Counted from the stretch's first letter, positions 1-6,785 are shown. The stretch: DNA of 12,703 bases from Thermodesulfobacteriota bacterium (GCA_030017815.1 JASEGX010000003.1:1-12703); one strand, 5' to 3'. Program-made: numbers and translations. Notes: a model not told the origin generated them from the letters alone.

Positions 1-339
1 GTTGATTTTTCAATAAAGGTGGAAATAGCCCGAACCGGTGACGAATTTAAGTATATGGATTTGAGGGATTTAAGTATGAGGGGCCTGTATGCCTATACCC
101 GGAAACCTTTTAATATAGGTGAAGACTGCGATATCCGGATCGGTCTTCTCGATGGTAATGATGAGGCCGTCATAGTTTTAAAAGGAGTAGTGGTACGCAC
201 GGACGATAAAGGTATGGGTATCCAATTTACGGAGATAGATGCAGACGGATTTCAGCACTTAAGAAACATAATGTACTATAATACGGGTGACCCGGAAAAG
301 ATAGATAAAGAACTGGCCCTTCCTTCTTTTAAGCCCTGA
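1..339 (+). CDS. PilZ-domain protein, 5' end outside the window
   Basis: The reading frame is open from base 1, so this is the C-terminal part of a gene that begins upstream. A GTG at 19 could be a start, but the only purine-rich stretch (AAAGG) directly abuts it, and the six codons before it continue a plausible PilZ strand (VDFSIKVEI). The D-L-S-M-R-G-L segment, at residues 18-24 counted from that GTG, matches the second PilZ signature (D/N-x-S-x-x-G) that contacts cyclic di-GMP. The RxxxR motif that normally precedes it would lie upstream of the window. The rest (IGEDCDIRIGL, VVVRTDDKGMGIQF) fits the beta-barrel of the family. PilZ proteins sense cyclic di-GMP and act on motility, exopolysaccharide or transcription; no partner is visible here. 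The gene ends 30 bp before the stop of the convergent hydrolase gene. The domain call is fairly safe; binding cannot be judged without the N-terminus. Confidence 0.75.
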   Translation, partial: VDFSIKVEIARTGDEFKYMDLRDLSMRGLYAYTRKPFNIGEDCDIRIGLLDGNDEAVIVLKGVVVRTDDKGMGIQFTEIDADGFQHLRNIMYYNTGDPEKIDKELALPSFKP

Positions 340-369
340 TATTCCCGTCCCCTTTATCAGAAATATTTT

Positions 370-1086
370 TTAGGCCGGGATTTTTTTCATCCGGCCGATA
401 GAAAGATCATGTAAAGGAATCAATATATCGGCCATCTCCTTAATACGGCGTGCACTTTCATAGGCCTCGATAGCATTTATATGTACACCGGGAGCAATGA
501 CCGGCCCTGTCCTGGGGAAGTTTAAATCGTTACAACAAAAACCGGTTATGATAGCCTTTCCTTGCGATGTATTTATAACTACCGATTGGCCACCAGGCGT
601 GTGCCCGGGTGTGAGGACAACCTGGATGCCCTCCATAATTTCCTGATCCCCTTCGATGGTTACAATATCCATTCCGTCCAGTAAATCCGAATAGTATCGA
701 TGATCGATGGGGTGCGGGGAGATGAAAAAGTCCCATTCAGCCTTCTGTACATAGACCTTTGCCTTCGGACACTTATGATCGTTTTCACAATGATCATTAT
801 GCAGGTGTGTATGGATGATGATATCCACATCTTCTGGTTTAAGATCTACCCTGGCCAGGGAGTCTGCAAAATTCATGATTTCCAGGCCGTATTTTTCGCC
901 TATCTCAGGCGGCACCATAAATTCTTCCAGCCCCGTATCCACCAGTATATTTTTCCCCCCGCCGGCAATATAAAAGACATAAATAGGGATCCAGATGCGT
1001 TTTCCGTAGTAACGCTGGTAAGTCATTATCCCCTGGTCGGTTTCATTAGCCCCTACAGTGAGGGGATATATGGTGTACTCTTTCAT
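370..1086 (-). CDS. Metallo-beta-lactamase-fold hydrolase, AHL-lactonase-like
   Basis: This is a 238-residue single-domain MBL-fold protein. The metal-binding signature HxHxDH is complete (H94-L-H96-N-D98-H99, with an extra H92). It is followed by the later histidine in T-P-G-H162-T-P-G-G and an acidic ligand candidate at D187 (GFCCND). The early NILVDTG strand is typical of the fold. Length and motif spacing resemble N-acyl homoserine lactonases and related small hydrolases, so a dinuclear zinc lactonase or esterase is plausible. This superfamily is functionally broad and no substrate can be deduced. There is no signal peptide, so it is probably cytosolic. The ATG at 1086 is preceded by AGAGAGGT about 8 nt away. 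The gene diverges from ahbAB and converges with the PilZ gene, so it is probably transcribed alone. Its link to sulfite reduction, if any, is not evident. Confidence 0.8.
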   Translation of the reverse strand: MKEYTIYPLTVGANETDQGIMTYQRYYGKRIWIPIYVFYIAGGGKNILVDTGLEEFMVPPEIGEKYGLEIMNFADSLARVDLKPEDVDIIIHTHLHNDHCENDHKCPKAKVYVQKAEWDFFISPHPIDHRYYSDLLDGMDIVTIEGDQEIMEGIQVVLTPGHTPGGQSVVINTSQGKAIITGFCCNDLNFPRTGPVIAPGVHINAIEAYESARRIKEMADILIPLHDLSIGRMKKIPA

Positions 1087-1118
1087 CTGAAAATACCTCT
1101 CTGACAGGCAACATTAGA

Positions 1119-1148
1119 ATATTATCATACCATACCCGGCACGGTAAA
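1119..1148 (-). promoter_or_regulatory. Candidate sigma70 promoter for the MBL hydrolase gene
   Basis: Read on the minus strand there is TTTACC, an 18-nt spacer and TAATAT, placing a start of transcription some 25 nt ahead of the ATG at 1086. It lies back to back with the ahbAB promoter. It is only a consensus-like match in AT-rich DNA, so support is modest. Confidence 0.35.
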
Positions 1149-1168
1149 GGCTTTTTCCGATTTATTGA

Positions 1169-1197
1169 TTTACACCGGATTCTTGTTAGGTTATATA
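1169..1197 (+). promoter_or_regulatory. Candidate sigma70 promoter for ahbAB
   Basis: TTTACA (1169-1174), a 17-nt spacer and TATATA (1192-1197) give a predicted start near 1204, about 28 nt ahead of the TTG start codon. The spacer holds the 10-mer TTCTTGTTAG, which recurs at 9341-9350 just after the -10 box of the dsrN promoter. The TGAAT-N4-ATTCA palindrome found at dsrA and dsrN is absent here. Confidence 0.5.
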
Positions 1198-1231
1198 TTT
1201 TAAATCTTACCTATTGTTTTGAAAGGCAGCG

Positions 1232-2245
1232 TTGGACTCTTTTGATCGTAATCTTTTGAATATCCTGCAGCGCAGTTTCCCCCTCACCCCGGAGCCTTAC
1301 GCGGCGGTAGCCTCTGCGCTTCATTCCAGGGAGAGTGATATTATCAGCAGGATAGCCGGTTTGAAAGAAGAGGGTATCATCCGGCAGATCAGCGCCATCT
1401 TTGACCCCCCGGCCGTGGGTTATCAGACCTGCCTGGTGGCTATGGCGGTTGACAAAGACCAGGTAGAGCAGGCGGCTCAGGTCATCAACCGGGAACGGGG
1501 TATAAGCCATAACTACCTGCGCGAAAATGAATTTAATATGTGGTTCACCATAGCCGTGCCTCCCGGGGCCGACCTGCAATCTGAGGTCGGGAGGCTGGGG
1601 GCTGCTGCTGCTGCACGGAAGACCTTGGCCCTTCCGGCGGTGAAACTTTATAAGATCGCCGTGGTGATGGATATGGAAGGGGAGAATTCAGAGGAAGAAG
1701 GCAGAAAAATAAGTGAAATGGATGGAGAGGCGCGCATTTTCACACCATCTCTTCCTGAGTCAGAAGATATTAACATCATACGATGCATACAGGAAGACCT
1801 TCCTTTGATAAAGCAACCGTTTCTTGCCTGGGCCGGGAGTCTGTCGCTGGAAGAGGATTATTTAATTGATTGGATTAAGTCACATTTGGAAAAGGGGATT
1901 ATCCGGCGATTTGCCGCCCTTCTCAGACATCGCAAGGCAGGATTCTTAGCCAATGCCATGGTGGCCTGGGAGTGTCCATTAGAGATAATAGACCGCCAGG
2001 GACAATTCCTGGCTACCCAACCTGAGGTCACGCATTGCTACTCCCGTGTGCCCGCGCCTGGTTGGCCTTATAATCTGTATGCCATGGTACATGCCAGGGA
2101 TAGAGCGAGTTGTGATCAGATGATAGAGCGACTTATCACGACGAGCGGCTTGAATACGTTCAAGGTCTTATACAGTGTTCGGGAGATCAAGAAGGAACGG
2201 CTTAAGCTCTTCTGGGATGAGCCGTTGAACATGCATAGCGAGTGA
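1232..2245 (+). CDS. ahbAB: Fused siroheme decarboxylase AhbA-AhbB
   Basis: This 337-residue protein joins two Lrp/AsnC-like siroheme decarboxylase subunits in one chain. The first unit (about 1-150) has a winged-helix start (FDRNLLNILQRSFPL), the strand RQISAIFD and the family motif S-H93-N-Y-L-R-E-N-E-F-N-M-W-F-T. A short acidic linker (about 150-175) leads to the second unit (about 176-330) with IIRRFAALLRH233RKAGFLANAM, VTH268CYSR and WPYNLYAMVH287, the AhbB hallmarks. The histidines named are candidates for substrate binding or catalysis. AhbA/AhbB convert siroheme to 12,18-didecarboxysiroheme, the first committed step of the siroheme-dependent heme route used by sulfate reducers and archaea. 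The subunits are usually separate genes. TTG is taken as start because AAAGG lies 5 nt upstream and the protein alignment begins there. The next genes are dsrABD, which use the same siroheme. The possibility of a nirDLGH-type heme d1 enzyme is less likely because no other nir gene is present. Confidence 0.88.
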   Translation: MDSFDRNLLNILQRSFPLTPEPYAAVASALHSRESDIISRIAGLKEEGIIRQISAIFDPPAVGYQTCLVAMAVDKDQVEQAAQVINRERGISHNYLRENEFNMWFTIAVPPGADLQSEVGRLGAAAAARKTLALPAVKLYKIAVVMDMEGENSEEEGRKISEMDGEARIFTPSLPESEDINIIRCIQEDLPLIKQPFLAWAGSLSLEEDYLIDWIKSHLEKGIIRRFAALLRHRKAGFLANAMVAWECPLEIIDRQGQFLATQPEVTHCYSRVPAPGWPYNLYAMVHARDRASCDQMIERLITTSGLNTFKVLYSVREIKKERLKLFWDEPLNMHSE

Positions 2246-2275
2246 ATACAATGCATTTTACCTTGCATACGGAGA

Positions 2276-2306
2276 TTCCCCGTCCGCCCAGGCGGACTGC
2301 GGGGAG
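2276..2306. repeat. GC-rich palindrome after ahbAB
   Basis: CCCCG and TCCGCC pair with GGCGGA and CGGGG (the latter at 2300-2304) around a 2-nt CA turn, with a 3-nt bulge on the 3' side. An outer T-A pair and a possible G-T wobble extend it. There is no T-run on either side, so it is not a canonical intrinsic terminator. Its GC content stands out from the surrounding AT-rich spacer, as expected for a small dispersed palindromic repeat or an mRNA-end-stabilising structure for ahbAB. No second copy is seen in this window. Confidence 0.5.
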
Positions 2307-2365
2307 CTTCAATCGTAGTTGTAAAGATGATGGGAAATAAGAATCTTGTCCACCGGATTTTTTTA

Positions 2366-2394
2366 TTGACAAAATTATAGCGCAGGTTTATACA
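2366..2394 (+). promoter_or_regulatory. Sigma70-type promoter of dsrABD
   Basis: A perfect TTGACA (2366-2371), a 17-nt spacer and TATACA (2389-2394) predict transcription from about 2401. Bases 2360-2377 are identical to 9305-9322 in the dsrN promoter, which has the same spacer length. Conservation of the two copies within one genome supports function beyond the consensus match alone. Confidence 0.75.
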
Positions 2395-2408
2395 GATTAA
2401 TACATTCC

Positions 2409-2422
2409 TGAATGGTGATTCA
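2409..2422. promoter_or_regulatory. Palindromic operator candidate, dsrA copy
   Basis: TGAAT-GGTG-ATTCA is a 5+5 inverted repeat lying 14 nt after the -10 box, so a bound protein would sit just past the transcription start. The dsrN promoter carries the same arms with the 4-nt centre GGTA at nearly the same distance. The arms do not match the FNR/CRP (TTGAT-N4-ATCAA), HcpR or Rex consensus sites that I know, so the regulator is unidentified. Placement suggests repression or roadblock, which is inference. Confidence 0.6.
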
Positions 2423-2458
2423 ATACTCATTACGGCCACGGATCTTTGCTGGGTGAGC

Positions 2459-2503
2459 TTTCTTTCAACAGAAAGAAACGTTTAGGTTTATTTTTTCTTT
2501 TTT
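2459..2503 (+). promoter_or_regulatory. A/T hairpin and T-rich run in the dsrA leader
   Basis: TTTCTTTC (2459-2466) and GAAAGAAA (2471-2478) form a perfect 8-bp stem with an AACA loop. A T-rich run follows, ending at 2503. The arrangement is like an attenuator, but the stem is A/U-rich and the longest T-run starts 13 nt after it, so any termination would be weak. No anti-terminator partner or leader peptide is evident. Confidence 0.3.
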
Positions 2504-2673
2504 AGCTAACCTAATAAAATTATTAAGATAGGGGGGAGGTGGATATTCAGTAATTGAGTTGAGGAACTACCTATAGTGAATAAATGGGGGCAATAAAAAT
2601 ACGTTAACTTAGGTTCAGTAAGAATTATCGACGACAGGCGATAGACACAATAATGTAAGGAGGTAAAGAAGTA

Positions 2674-3948
2674 ATGGCCAAATTTGAAACTCCGTTGTTA
2701 GATGATCTGGAAAAGGGGCCGTGGCCGAGCTTTGTTACGGACATAAAGCGCCAGGCCAAGACCAAACCCGAGCTTGAGGACCTTCTCGGCCAGCTTGAAC
2801 TCTCGTACAAAGACAAGGAGACTCACTGGAAGCATGGCGGCATCGTGGGTGTCTTCGGTTACGGCGGTGGCGTCATCGGCCGGTACTCGGATATGCCGGA
2901 AAAGTTTCCGGGCGTAGCCCACTTCCACACCGTGCGCGTAAATCAGCCCTCCGGTCTGTATTATTCCTCTGCTTATTTGAGACAGATCATGGAGATGTGG
3001 GAGAGACGCGGGAGCGGGTTAACCAATATGCACGGTTCCACCGGTGATATGGTCCTTTTGGGGACACAGACGGATCAATTGGAAGAGATCTTCTGGGAAT
3101 TGACCCATGATATGAACACGGACCTGGGCGGCTCAGGCGGCAACCTGCGAACCCCTTCCTGCTGTCTGGGGATGTCCCGCTGTGAGTATGCCTGTATAGA
3201 TGCCCAAAATATCTGCCATGATATGACCCAAACCTATCAGGATGAGCTGCACCGACCGGCCTTCCCGTACAAATTCAAGATTAAAGTATCGGGATGCCCG
3301 AATGACTGCGTGGCCGCCATTGCCCGCTCCGACTTTGCCATTATCGGCACCTGGAGGGATGATATCCGTATTGACCAGGCCGCTGTTCAGGGCTATGTAA
3401 AAGGCGAGTTAACACCAAATGCCGGCGCCCATTCGGGACGCGACTGGGGTAAGTTTGATATCGTAAAAGAAGTCATCAACCTCTGCCCGACCAAATGTAT
3501 GAGCTGGGACGGTAACGCGCTCAAGATCGACAACAAAGAGTGCACCCGCTGTATGCACTGCATCAACGTCATGCCCAGAGCCCTGCGTCCGGGTGTAGAA
3601 AAAGGCTGTAGCATCCTCTGTGGCGCCAAGGCCCCGATCCTTGAGGGTCAGCGTCTGGCCACTCTGATCGTTCCTTTCATGAAGATGGAGCCGCCTTATG
3701 ACGAATGCAAAGAACTTCTTAACAAGGTCCTGGATTGGTGGATGGAACACGGCAAGAACCGCGAACGTATTGGTGAGCTCATCGGCCGAGTGGGTATGCG
3801 GGAATTCCTCAAGGCTGCCGAACTCAAAGCCATCCCGCAGATGGTAAAAGAACCGCGCTCGAACCCCTACATCTTCTGGGAAGAGGCGGATGTACCCGGC
3901 GGCTGGGAGCGCGATCTCGCCGCATTCAGAAAGAAACATCCACTATGA
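2674..3948 (+). CDS. dsrA: Dissimilatory sulfite reductase, alpha subunit
   Basis: DsrA pairs with DsrB as an alpha2-beta2 cytoplasmic enzyme that reduces sulfite with electrons passed through siroheme-[4Fe-4S] centres, forming trisulfide on DsrC. At 424 residues it is of ordinary length. The siroheme-linked cluster ligands are present as C164-x5-C170 and C208-x3-C212, with the 38-residue gap expected from characterised DsrA. An inserted ferredoxin domain follows, with C271 and the C290-x2-C293-x2-C296 run. R/K-rich segments around the substrate pocket (FKIKVSG, HGSTGDM) are intact. The start ATG has the strong ribosome site AAGGAGGT 9 nt upstream. dsrB follows after 45 bp and dsrD after that, in one operon. 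The presence of dsrD, and the overall resemblance to DsrA of reducing organisms, argue for the reductive rather than the sulfur-oxidising form. DsrC and DsrMKJOP are not in the window and must be elsewhere. Confidence 0.98.
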   Translation: MAKFETPLLDDLEKGPWPSFVTDIKRQAKTKPELEDLLGQLELSYKDKETHWKHGGIVGVFGYGGGVIGRYSDMPEKFPGVAHFHTVRVNQPSGLYYSSAYLRQIMEMWERRGSGLTNMHGSTGDMVLLGTQTDQLEEIFWELTHDMNTDLGGSGGNLRTPSCCLGMSRCEYACIDAQNICHDMTQTYQDELHRPAFPYKFKIKVSGCPNDCVAAIARSDFAIIGTWRDDIRIDQAAVQGYVKGELTPNAGAHSGRDWGKFDIVKEVINLCPTKCMSWDGNALKIDNKECTRCMHCINVMPRALRPGVEKGCSILCGAKAPILEGQRLATLIVPFMKMEPPYDECKELLNKVLDWWMEHGKNRERIGELIGRVGMREFLKAAELKAIPQMVKEPRSNPYIFWEEADVPGGWERDLAAFRKKHPL

Positions 3949-3993
3949 TGAGCAGAGAATATCTATATAACTACACTAGGAGGTCAGAGAATT

Positions 3994-5094
3994 ATGGCTT
4001 ATGATCCGAAGAATCCTATGAAAGACAGGATAACAGATATCGGCCCGCGGCATTATGAAGAGTTTATGCCGCCGGTGATAAAAAAGAATTTTGGCAAGTG
4101 GTTGTATCACGAGATACTTGAGCCCGGGGTCTTGATGCATAAGGCCGAGAGCGGCGATGAGGTCTATACGGTAAGAGTGGCGGCTGCCCGGCTGATGAGC
4201 GTTGAGTTGATACGCGATGCGCTTAACATTGCTGACAAGCACTGCGAGGGCTACATCCGCTGGACCACGCGTAACAATATTGAGTTTATGGTAGATAACA
4301 AATCCAAACTGGAACCGTTGAAGGCTGATCTGAAGGCCAACCCGATGTTCCCGATCGGGGGTACCGGAGCCGGTGTGACCAATATCGTGCATACCCAGGG
4401 CTGGGTGCATTGCCATACCCCGGCGATCGATGCCTCCGGTATCGTGAAGGCGGTCATGGACGATCTCTTCAAGCACTTCCAGTCCATGGATCTGCCGGCC
4501 CAGGTGCGTATCGCCCTGGCCTGCTGCCTGAATATGTGTGGTGCGGTCCACTGTTCAGACATCGCTATCCTTGGGTTCCACCGCAAACCGCCCTTCGTTC
4601 AGCATGACCTTATCAGTTCAATCTGTGAGCTCCCGCTGGCGATTGCGGCCTGCCCCACCGGCGCCATCAAACCGGCCACGGTAGATGGCAAGAAGAGTGT
4701 GAGTGTCAATGGGCCACGCTGCATGTTCTGCGGCAACTGTTACACCATGTGCCCGGCCATGCCCTTAATGGATGCCGAGGGTGACTGTGTGGTTATCATG
4801 GTAGGCGGAAAGATATCGAACCGCATCAGCGCCCCGAAGTTCTCCAAGGTAGTCATCCCCGCCCTGCCGAGCACCCCGCCGCGCTGGCCGGAAACGGTGG
4901 CCGCGATCAGAAATATCCTGGAGGTCTATGCCAAGAACGCCAACAAGTACGAGCGCCTTGGCGAGTGGGCCGAGAGGATCGGATGGGAGAGATTCTTTGA
5001 GAAGTGCAATCTGCCATTCGACGTCAAGACGATTGATGATTATACCCTGGCTTATGATACCTTGCGGACGACGACGCAGTTTAAGTTTTCTTAA
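3994..5094 (+). CDS. dsrB: Dissimilatory sulfite reductase, beta subunit
   Basis: DsrB carries the catalytically active siroheme in known DsrAB enzymes. All four cluster ligands are visible: C140 in GWVHCHTP, then C177-C178 and C182 in ALACCLNMC, with the 37-residue spacing typical of the family. The ferredoxin domain at about 215-255 has C220 (ACPTG) and C243-x2-C246-x2-C249-x3-C253, enough for its [4Fe-4S] cluster. At 366 residues it is slightly shorter than the best-studied homologues but ends in a normal C-terminal helix region. AGGAGG lies about 12 nt before the ATG. It is co-transcribed with dsrA (45-bp gap) and dsrD (38-bp gap). No frameshift or missing residue was found, so the enzyme should be active. 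Confidence 0.98.
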   Translation: MAYDPKNPMKDRITDIGPRHYEEFMPPVIKKNFGKWLYHEILEPGVLMHKAESGDEVYTVRVAAARLMSVELIRDALNIADKHCEGYIRWTTRNNIEFMVDNKSKLEPLKADLKANPMFPIGGTGAGVTNIVHTQGWVHCHTPAIDASGIVKAVMDDLFKHFQSMDLPAQVRIALACCLNMCGAVHCSDIAILGFHRKPPFVQHDLISSICELPLAIAACPTGAIKPATVDGKKSVSVNGPRCMFCGNCYTMCPAMPLMDAEGDCVVIMVGGKISNRISAPKFSKVVIPALPSTPPRWPETVAAIRNILEVYAKNANKYERLGEWAERIGWERFFEKCNLPFDVKTIDDYTLAYDTLRTTTQFKFS

Positions 5095-5132
5095 ACGTGC
5101 GGCTAACTCAAAACTTGAGGGAGTGTTGAACA

Positions 5133-5378
5133 ATGGATATTGAAGAATTAAAAGCGAAAATCATGGAATGGGCTAACAAGTCGACCAAGCCTAAGTTTTA
5201 CTTCAAGGACATGGGCAAGGCGGCTCCTGAGGTAGGCCTTAGAGAGATTAAAAAGGCCGTTACCGCCTTGGTGCAGGAACAAAAGCTGGAACTTTGGTCC
5301 AGTGGCAGTACCAGCATGTACGGGGTAAAGGGAAAGGGGCTTACTGAAGAGCAACAGATGGGGAAACACGAAGAATAA
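5133..5378 (+). CDS. dsrD: DsrD, allosteric activator of DsrAB
   Basis: This small (81-residue) protein matches DsrD in length and sequence: MDIEELKAKIMEWANKS at the start, KPKFYFKD, the central helix LREIKKAVTALVQEQKLELWSSGS, and the wing-like TSMYGVKGKG. DsrD has a winged-helix fold, but biochemical work shows that it stimulates sulfite reduction by DsrAB; it does not act as a DNA-binding regulator. Residues after about 72 (EEQQMGKHEE) are polar and probably disordered. It sits directly after dsrB, as in most sulfate reducers and disproportionators, and is generally absent from sulfur oxidisers, which supports the reductive reading of this locus. A GAGGGAG run precedes the ATG by about 11 nt, a moderate ribosome site. 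Confidence 0.95.
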   Translation: MDIEELKAKIMEWANKSTKPKFYFKDMGKAAPEVGLREIKKAVTALVQEQKLELWSSGSTSMYGVKGKGLTEEQQMGKHEE

Positions 5379-5420
5379 TCGTCTGCTGTGACCCGGTAAA
5401 GATTATCCTTATCCTAATTA

Positions 5421-5455
5421 GGAATACGGTTAGGCTGGATGGCCTAATCAATTCC
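5421..5455 (+). other. Interrupted stem-loop between dsrD and its terminator
   Basis: GGAAT (5421-5425) and GGTTAGGC (5428-5435) pair with GCCTAATC (5442-5449) and ATTCC (5451-5455), separated by small internal loops and closed by the hexaloop TGGATG. One pair is a G-T wobble. No T-run follows, so it is not a terminator. It would lie in the dsrABD mRNA 3' untranslated region and may protect the 3' end. The adjoining CCTAATTAGG palindrome (5413-5422) offers an alternative pairing. Confidence 0.4.
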
Positions 5456-5482
5456 AGGTAATCTAGTCTATATAATGTGAGA

Positions 5483-5523
5483 GGTACAGGCTGGCCTGAA
5501 GAGGGTCAGCCTGTACCTTTTTT
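5483..5523 (+). terminator. Intrinsic terminator of the dsrABD operon
   Basis: A 14-bp stem (5483-5496 with 5504-5517, one G-T wobble) closes a 7-nt loop and is followed directly by six T residues (5518-5523). This is a textbook Rho-independent terminator on the plus strand. On the other strand there is no T-run after the stem, so it probably does not end the convergent gene, whose stop codon is only a few bases away. Confidence 0.9.
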
Positions 5524-5526
5524 ATC

Positions 5527-6771
5527 TTAAGGTATTGGGTTTGCCGGGCTTGCGCTGCTTGCTGGGGAATCTGGCTGAAAAGACTGGATTACTGCATGCA
5601 GTATCTCAACGTGTTTATCTAAGTTTTGCATTATGATAGGTAGGTCGGCATCGGGTTGAGGGCAGGTTTGCAGCGTGGCGTGTGCCATATCTTTCCAGTC
5701 ATCCTTGGTGAAACGCTTGAGGGAGGAGAGAAACTCCTTTTTATCGATGGAAGCTGGATGCCCCGTCTCCTCTTTTATCTCCAGTGTCTCATAAAACCCT
5801 TTCATAACCGCATCCAGACAAAAGTCGTCGGCCCAGGCCGCATCCCCGGTCCCATCCAGCCGATCCATACGCATCCGGATCGTTAAGTGTATAAAGAAGT
5901 AGAGCAGGGCGGCTATCTTATTGCCCTCTTCGTCCGTTGGAAAAGATATCATAGGTTCATACCGTCTCACGGTGATCAGTTTCAGGTCGATATCTTCGCC
6001 CTCTATTCGCACGATGAAGTCCCCGGCGGCATGATGCCACAAGGATATTTGTTCAAAGGTATCCATGTCGTAGTAAAGGGTGAGAATCTTCGAAGCCATC
6101 CGGTATAAATTATAGCTCTGCCTGTCGGATAGGTACCGGTAACCGTTATCGTAATCCCAGACGACGATCTTTTGGCCATGGTCTTTGCTGTCTAGCGACA
6201 GATGAAATTCGTGGTAACCTTCCAGCCATTCTCCCAGGGATATCAGCATAGTATCGTCGGCGCCCTGAGGGGTGCGGTATTTTATCCCGCCCTTGTGATA
6301 TACGTGGGGCAGATACGGGAAGGCAATTTTATTATTCAGGTAGTTCAGCCAGTGAAAATCATTCTCCAGATAAAGCTTACCCGTCTCGGACAAGGCCGCA
6401 GTTACGACGAACTTGTTCAAGTCGTTCGCGGTGACGACGTCTATGCTGGATATATGATACATGGCCCCGTGCTTTTCCGTGCGGATGGCAAGACTGTCAA
6501 TATCCTGCAAGGTAATGGTCTTTCCTGTTTTCTTTTTGACGGCATCTATTAATACCTGGTAAGAATCTCCGGATAGAAAGTCTTTTATCGTTTCCAGATA
6601 CTGGCCGTAGGTCAATCCGATTCTGTAGCCGCCTTTCCCGGCTCCGTCGATATCAGACAGACGGAGGGGTAAGGGAGACTCCAGTGCGATTTTATCAGGG
6701 ACGATATCCCCGTAAGGGGAGGAAGAGAGGTATCTTATTTGGGGTTCGTACGCGTTACCGGCGGAGGCCAT
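5527..6771 (-). CDS. Protein of unknown function, faint kinase-like pattern
   Basis: I do not recognise a named family for this 414-residue protein. It has no signal peptide or membrane segment and looks cytosolic. Several features recall the protein-kinase/aminoglycoside-phosphotransferase fold. The segment FVVTAALSETGKLYLENDFHWL, followed by FPYLPHVY, resembles an N-lobe strand and helix. LGEWLEGYHEFHLS (about 179-192) sits where a hinge would. W-H-H-A-A-G-D251-F-I-V (about 245-254) recalls a catalytic loop, and a second acidic D-x-D follows near 260. The canonical HxD and DFG motifs are not complete, so this is a weak inference. The C-terminal 15 residues are low-complexity (Pro/Ser/Ala). 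The ATG at 6771 is chosen over the TTG two codons upstream because AGGAG (6781-6785, minus strand) is 9 nt from the ATG but only 3 nt from the TTG. It is convergent with dsrABD and divergent from the YkgJ-type gene. Confidence 0.6.
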   Translation of the reverse strand: MASAGNAYEPQIRYLSSSPYGDIVPDKIALESPLPLRLSDIDGAGKGGYRIGLTYGQYLETIKDFLSGDSYQVLIDAVKKKTGKTITLQDIDSLAIRTEKHGAMYHISSIDVVTANDLNKFVVTAALSETGKLYLENDFHWLNYLNNKIAFPYLPHVYHKGGIKYRTPQGADDTMLISLGEWLEGYHEFHLSLDSKDHGQKIVVWDYDNGYRYLSDRQSYNLYRMASKILTLYYDMDTFEQISLWHHAAGDFIVRIEGEDIDLKLITVRRYEPMISFPTDEEGNKIAALLYFFIHLTIRMRMDRLDGTGDAAWADDFCLDAVMKGFYETLEIKEETGHPASIDKKEFLSSLKRFTKDDWKDMAHATLQTCPQPDADLPIIMQNLDKHVEILHAVIQSFQPDSPASSASPANPIP

Positions 6772-6780
6772 TACCAAGTG

Positions 6781-6785
6781 CTCCT
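6781..6785 (-). promoter_or_regulatory. Ribosome binding site deciding the start at 6771
   Basis: AGGAG on the minus strand is 9 nt from the ATG at 6771 and only 3 nt from the in-frame TTG at 6777. It therefore favours the shorter 414-residue product. Confidence 0.6.

Larger units (their letters stand above)
2246..2673 (+). other. 428-bp intergenic region ahead of dsrA
   Basis: No convincing coding sequence is present. In order it holds a GC-rich palindrome (2276-2306), the dsrA promoter (2366-2394), a palindromic operator candidate (2409-2422), an A/T hairpin with a T-rich run behind it (2459-2503), the small inverted repeat TAATAA-AA-TTATTA (2512-2525), a G-rich purine run (about 2531-2540) that looks like a ribosome site but serves no ORF longer than a few codons, and two copies of TTCAGTAA (2546-2553 and 2614-2621). 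If the promoter is real, the dsrA mRNA has a leader of about 270 nt. The dsrA ribosome site is the strong AAGGAGGT at 2657-2664, 9 nt before the ATG. Confidence 0.6.

Noticed and set aside
373..396. GGCCGG/CCGGCC inverted repeat with a T-run, near the end of the MBL gene
   Set aside because: The T-run lies in the loop and not after the stem, and the repeat is inside the coding sequence. It does not form a terminator for either convergent gene.
700..1104. 134-codon open frame on the plus strand opposite the MBL hydrolase
   Set aside because: It is antisense to a gene with an intact metal-binding signature, has no ribosome site and shows no family features.
2531..2555. Ribosome-site-like G-rich run followed by GTG GAT ATT CAG TAA as a leader peptide
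   Set aside because: Only four codons follow and the putative ribosome site overlaps the start, so translation is not credible.
3409..3939. 176-codon open frame antisense to dsrA
   Set aside because: It lies entirely opposite dsrA and arises from the codon bias of dsrA; no recognisable motif or start signal.
3976..4551. 191-codon open frame antisense to dsrB
   Set aside because: It is a mirror frame of dsrB with His-rich low-information sequence, no ribosome site and no domain pattern.
5471..5476. Perfect TATAAT between dsrD and the terminator
   Set aside because: No -35 box lies 16-18 nt upstream, and the predicted transcript would begin at the terminator hairpin itself, so it has no sensible product.
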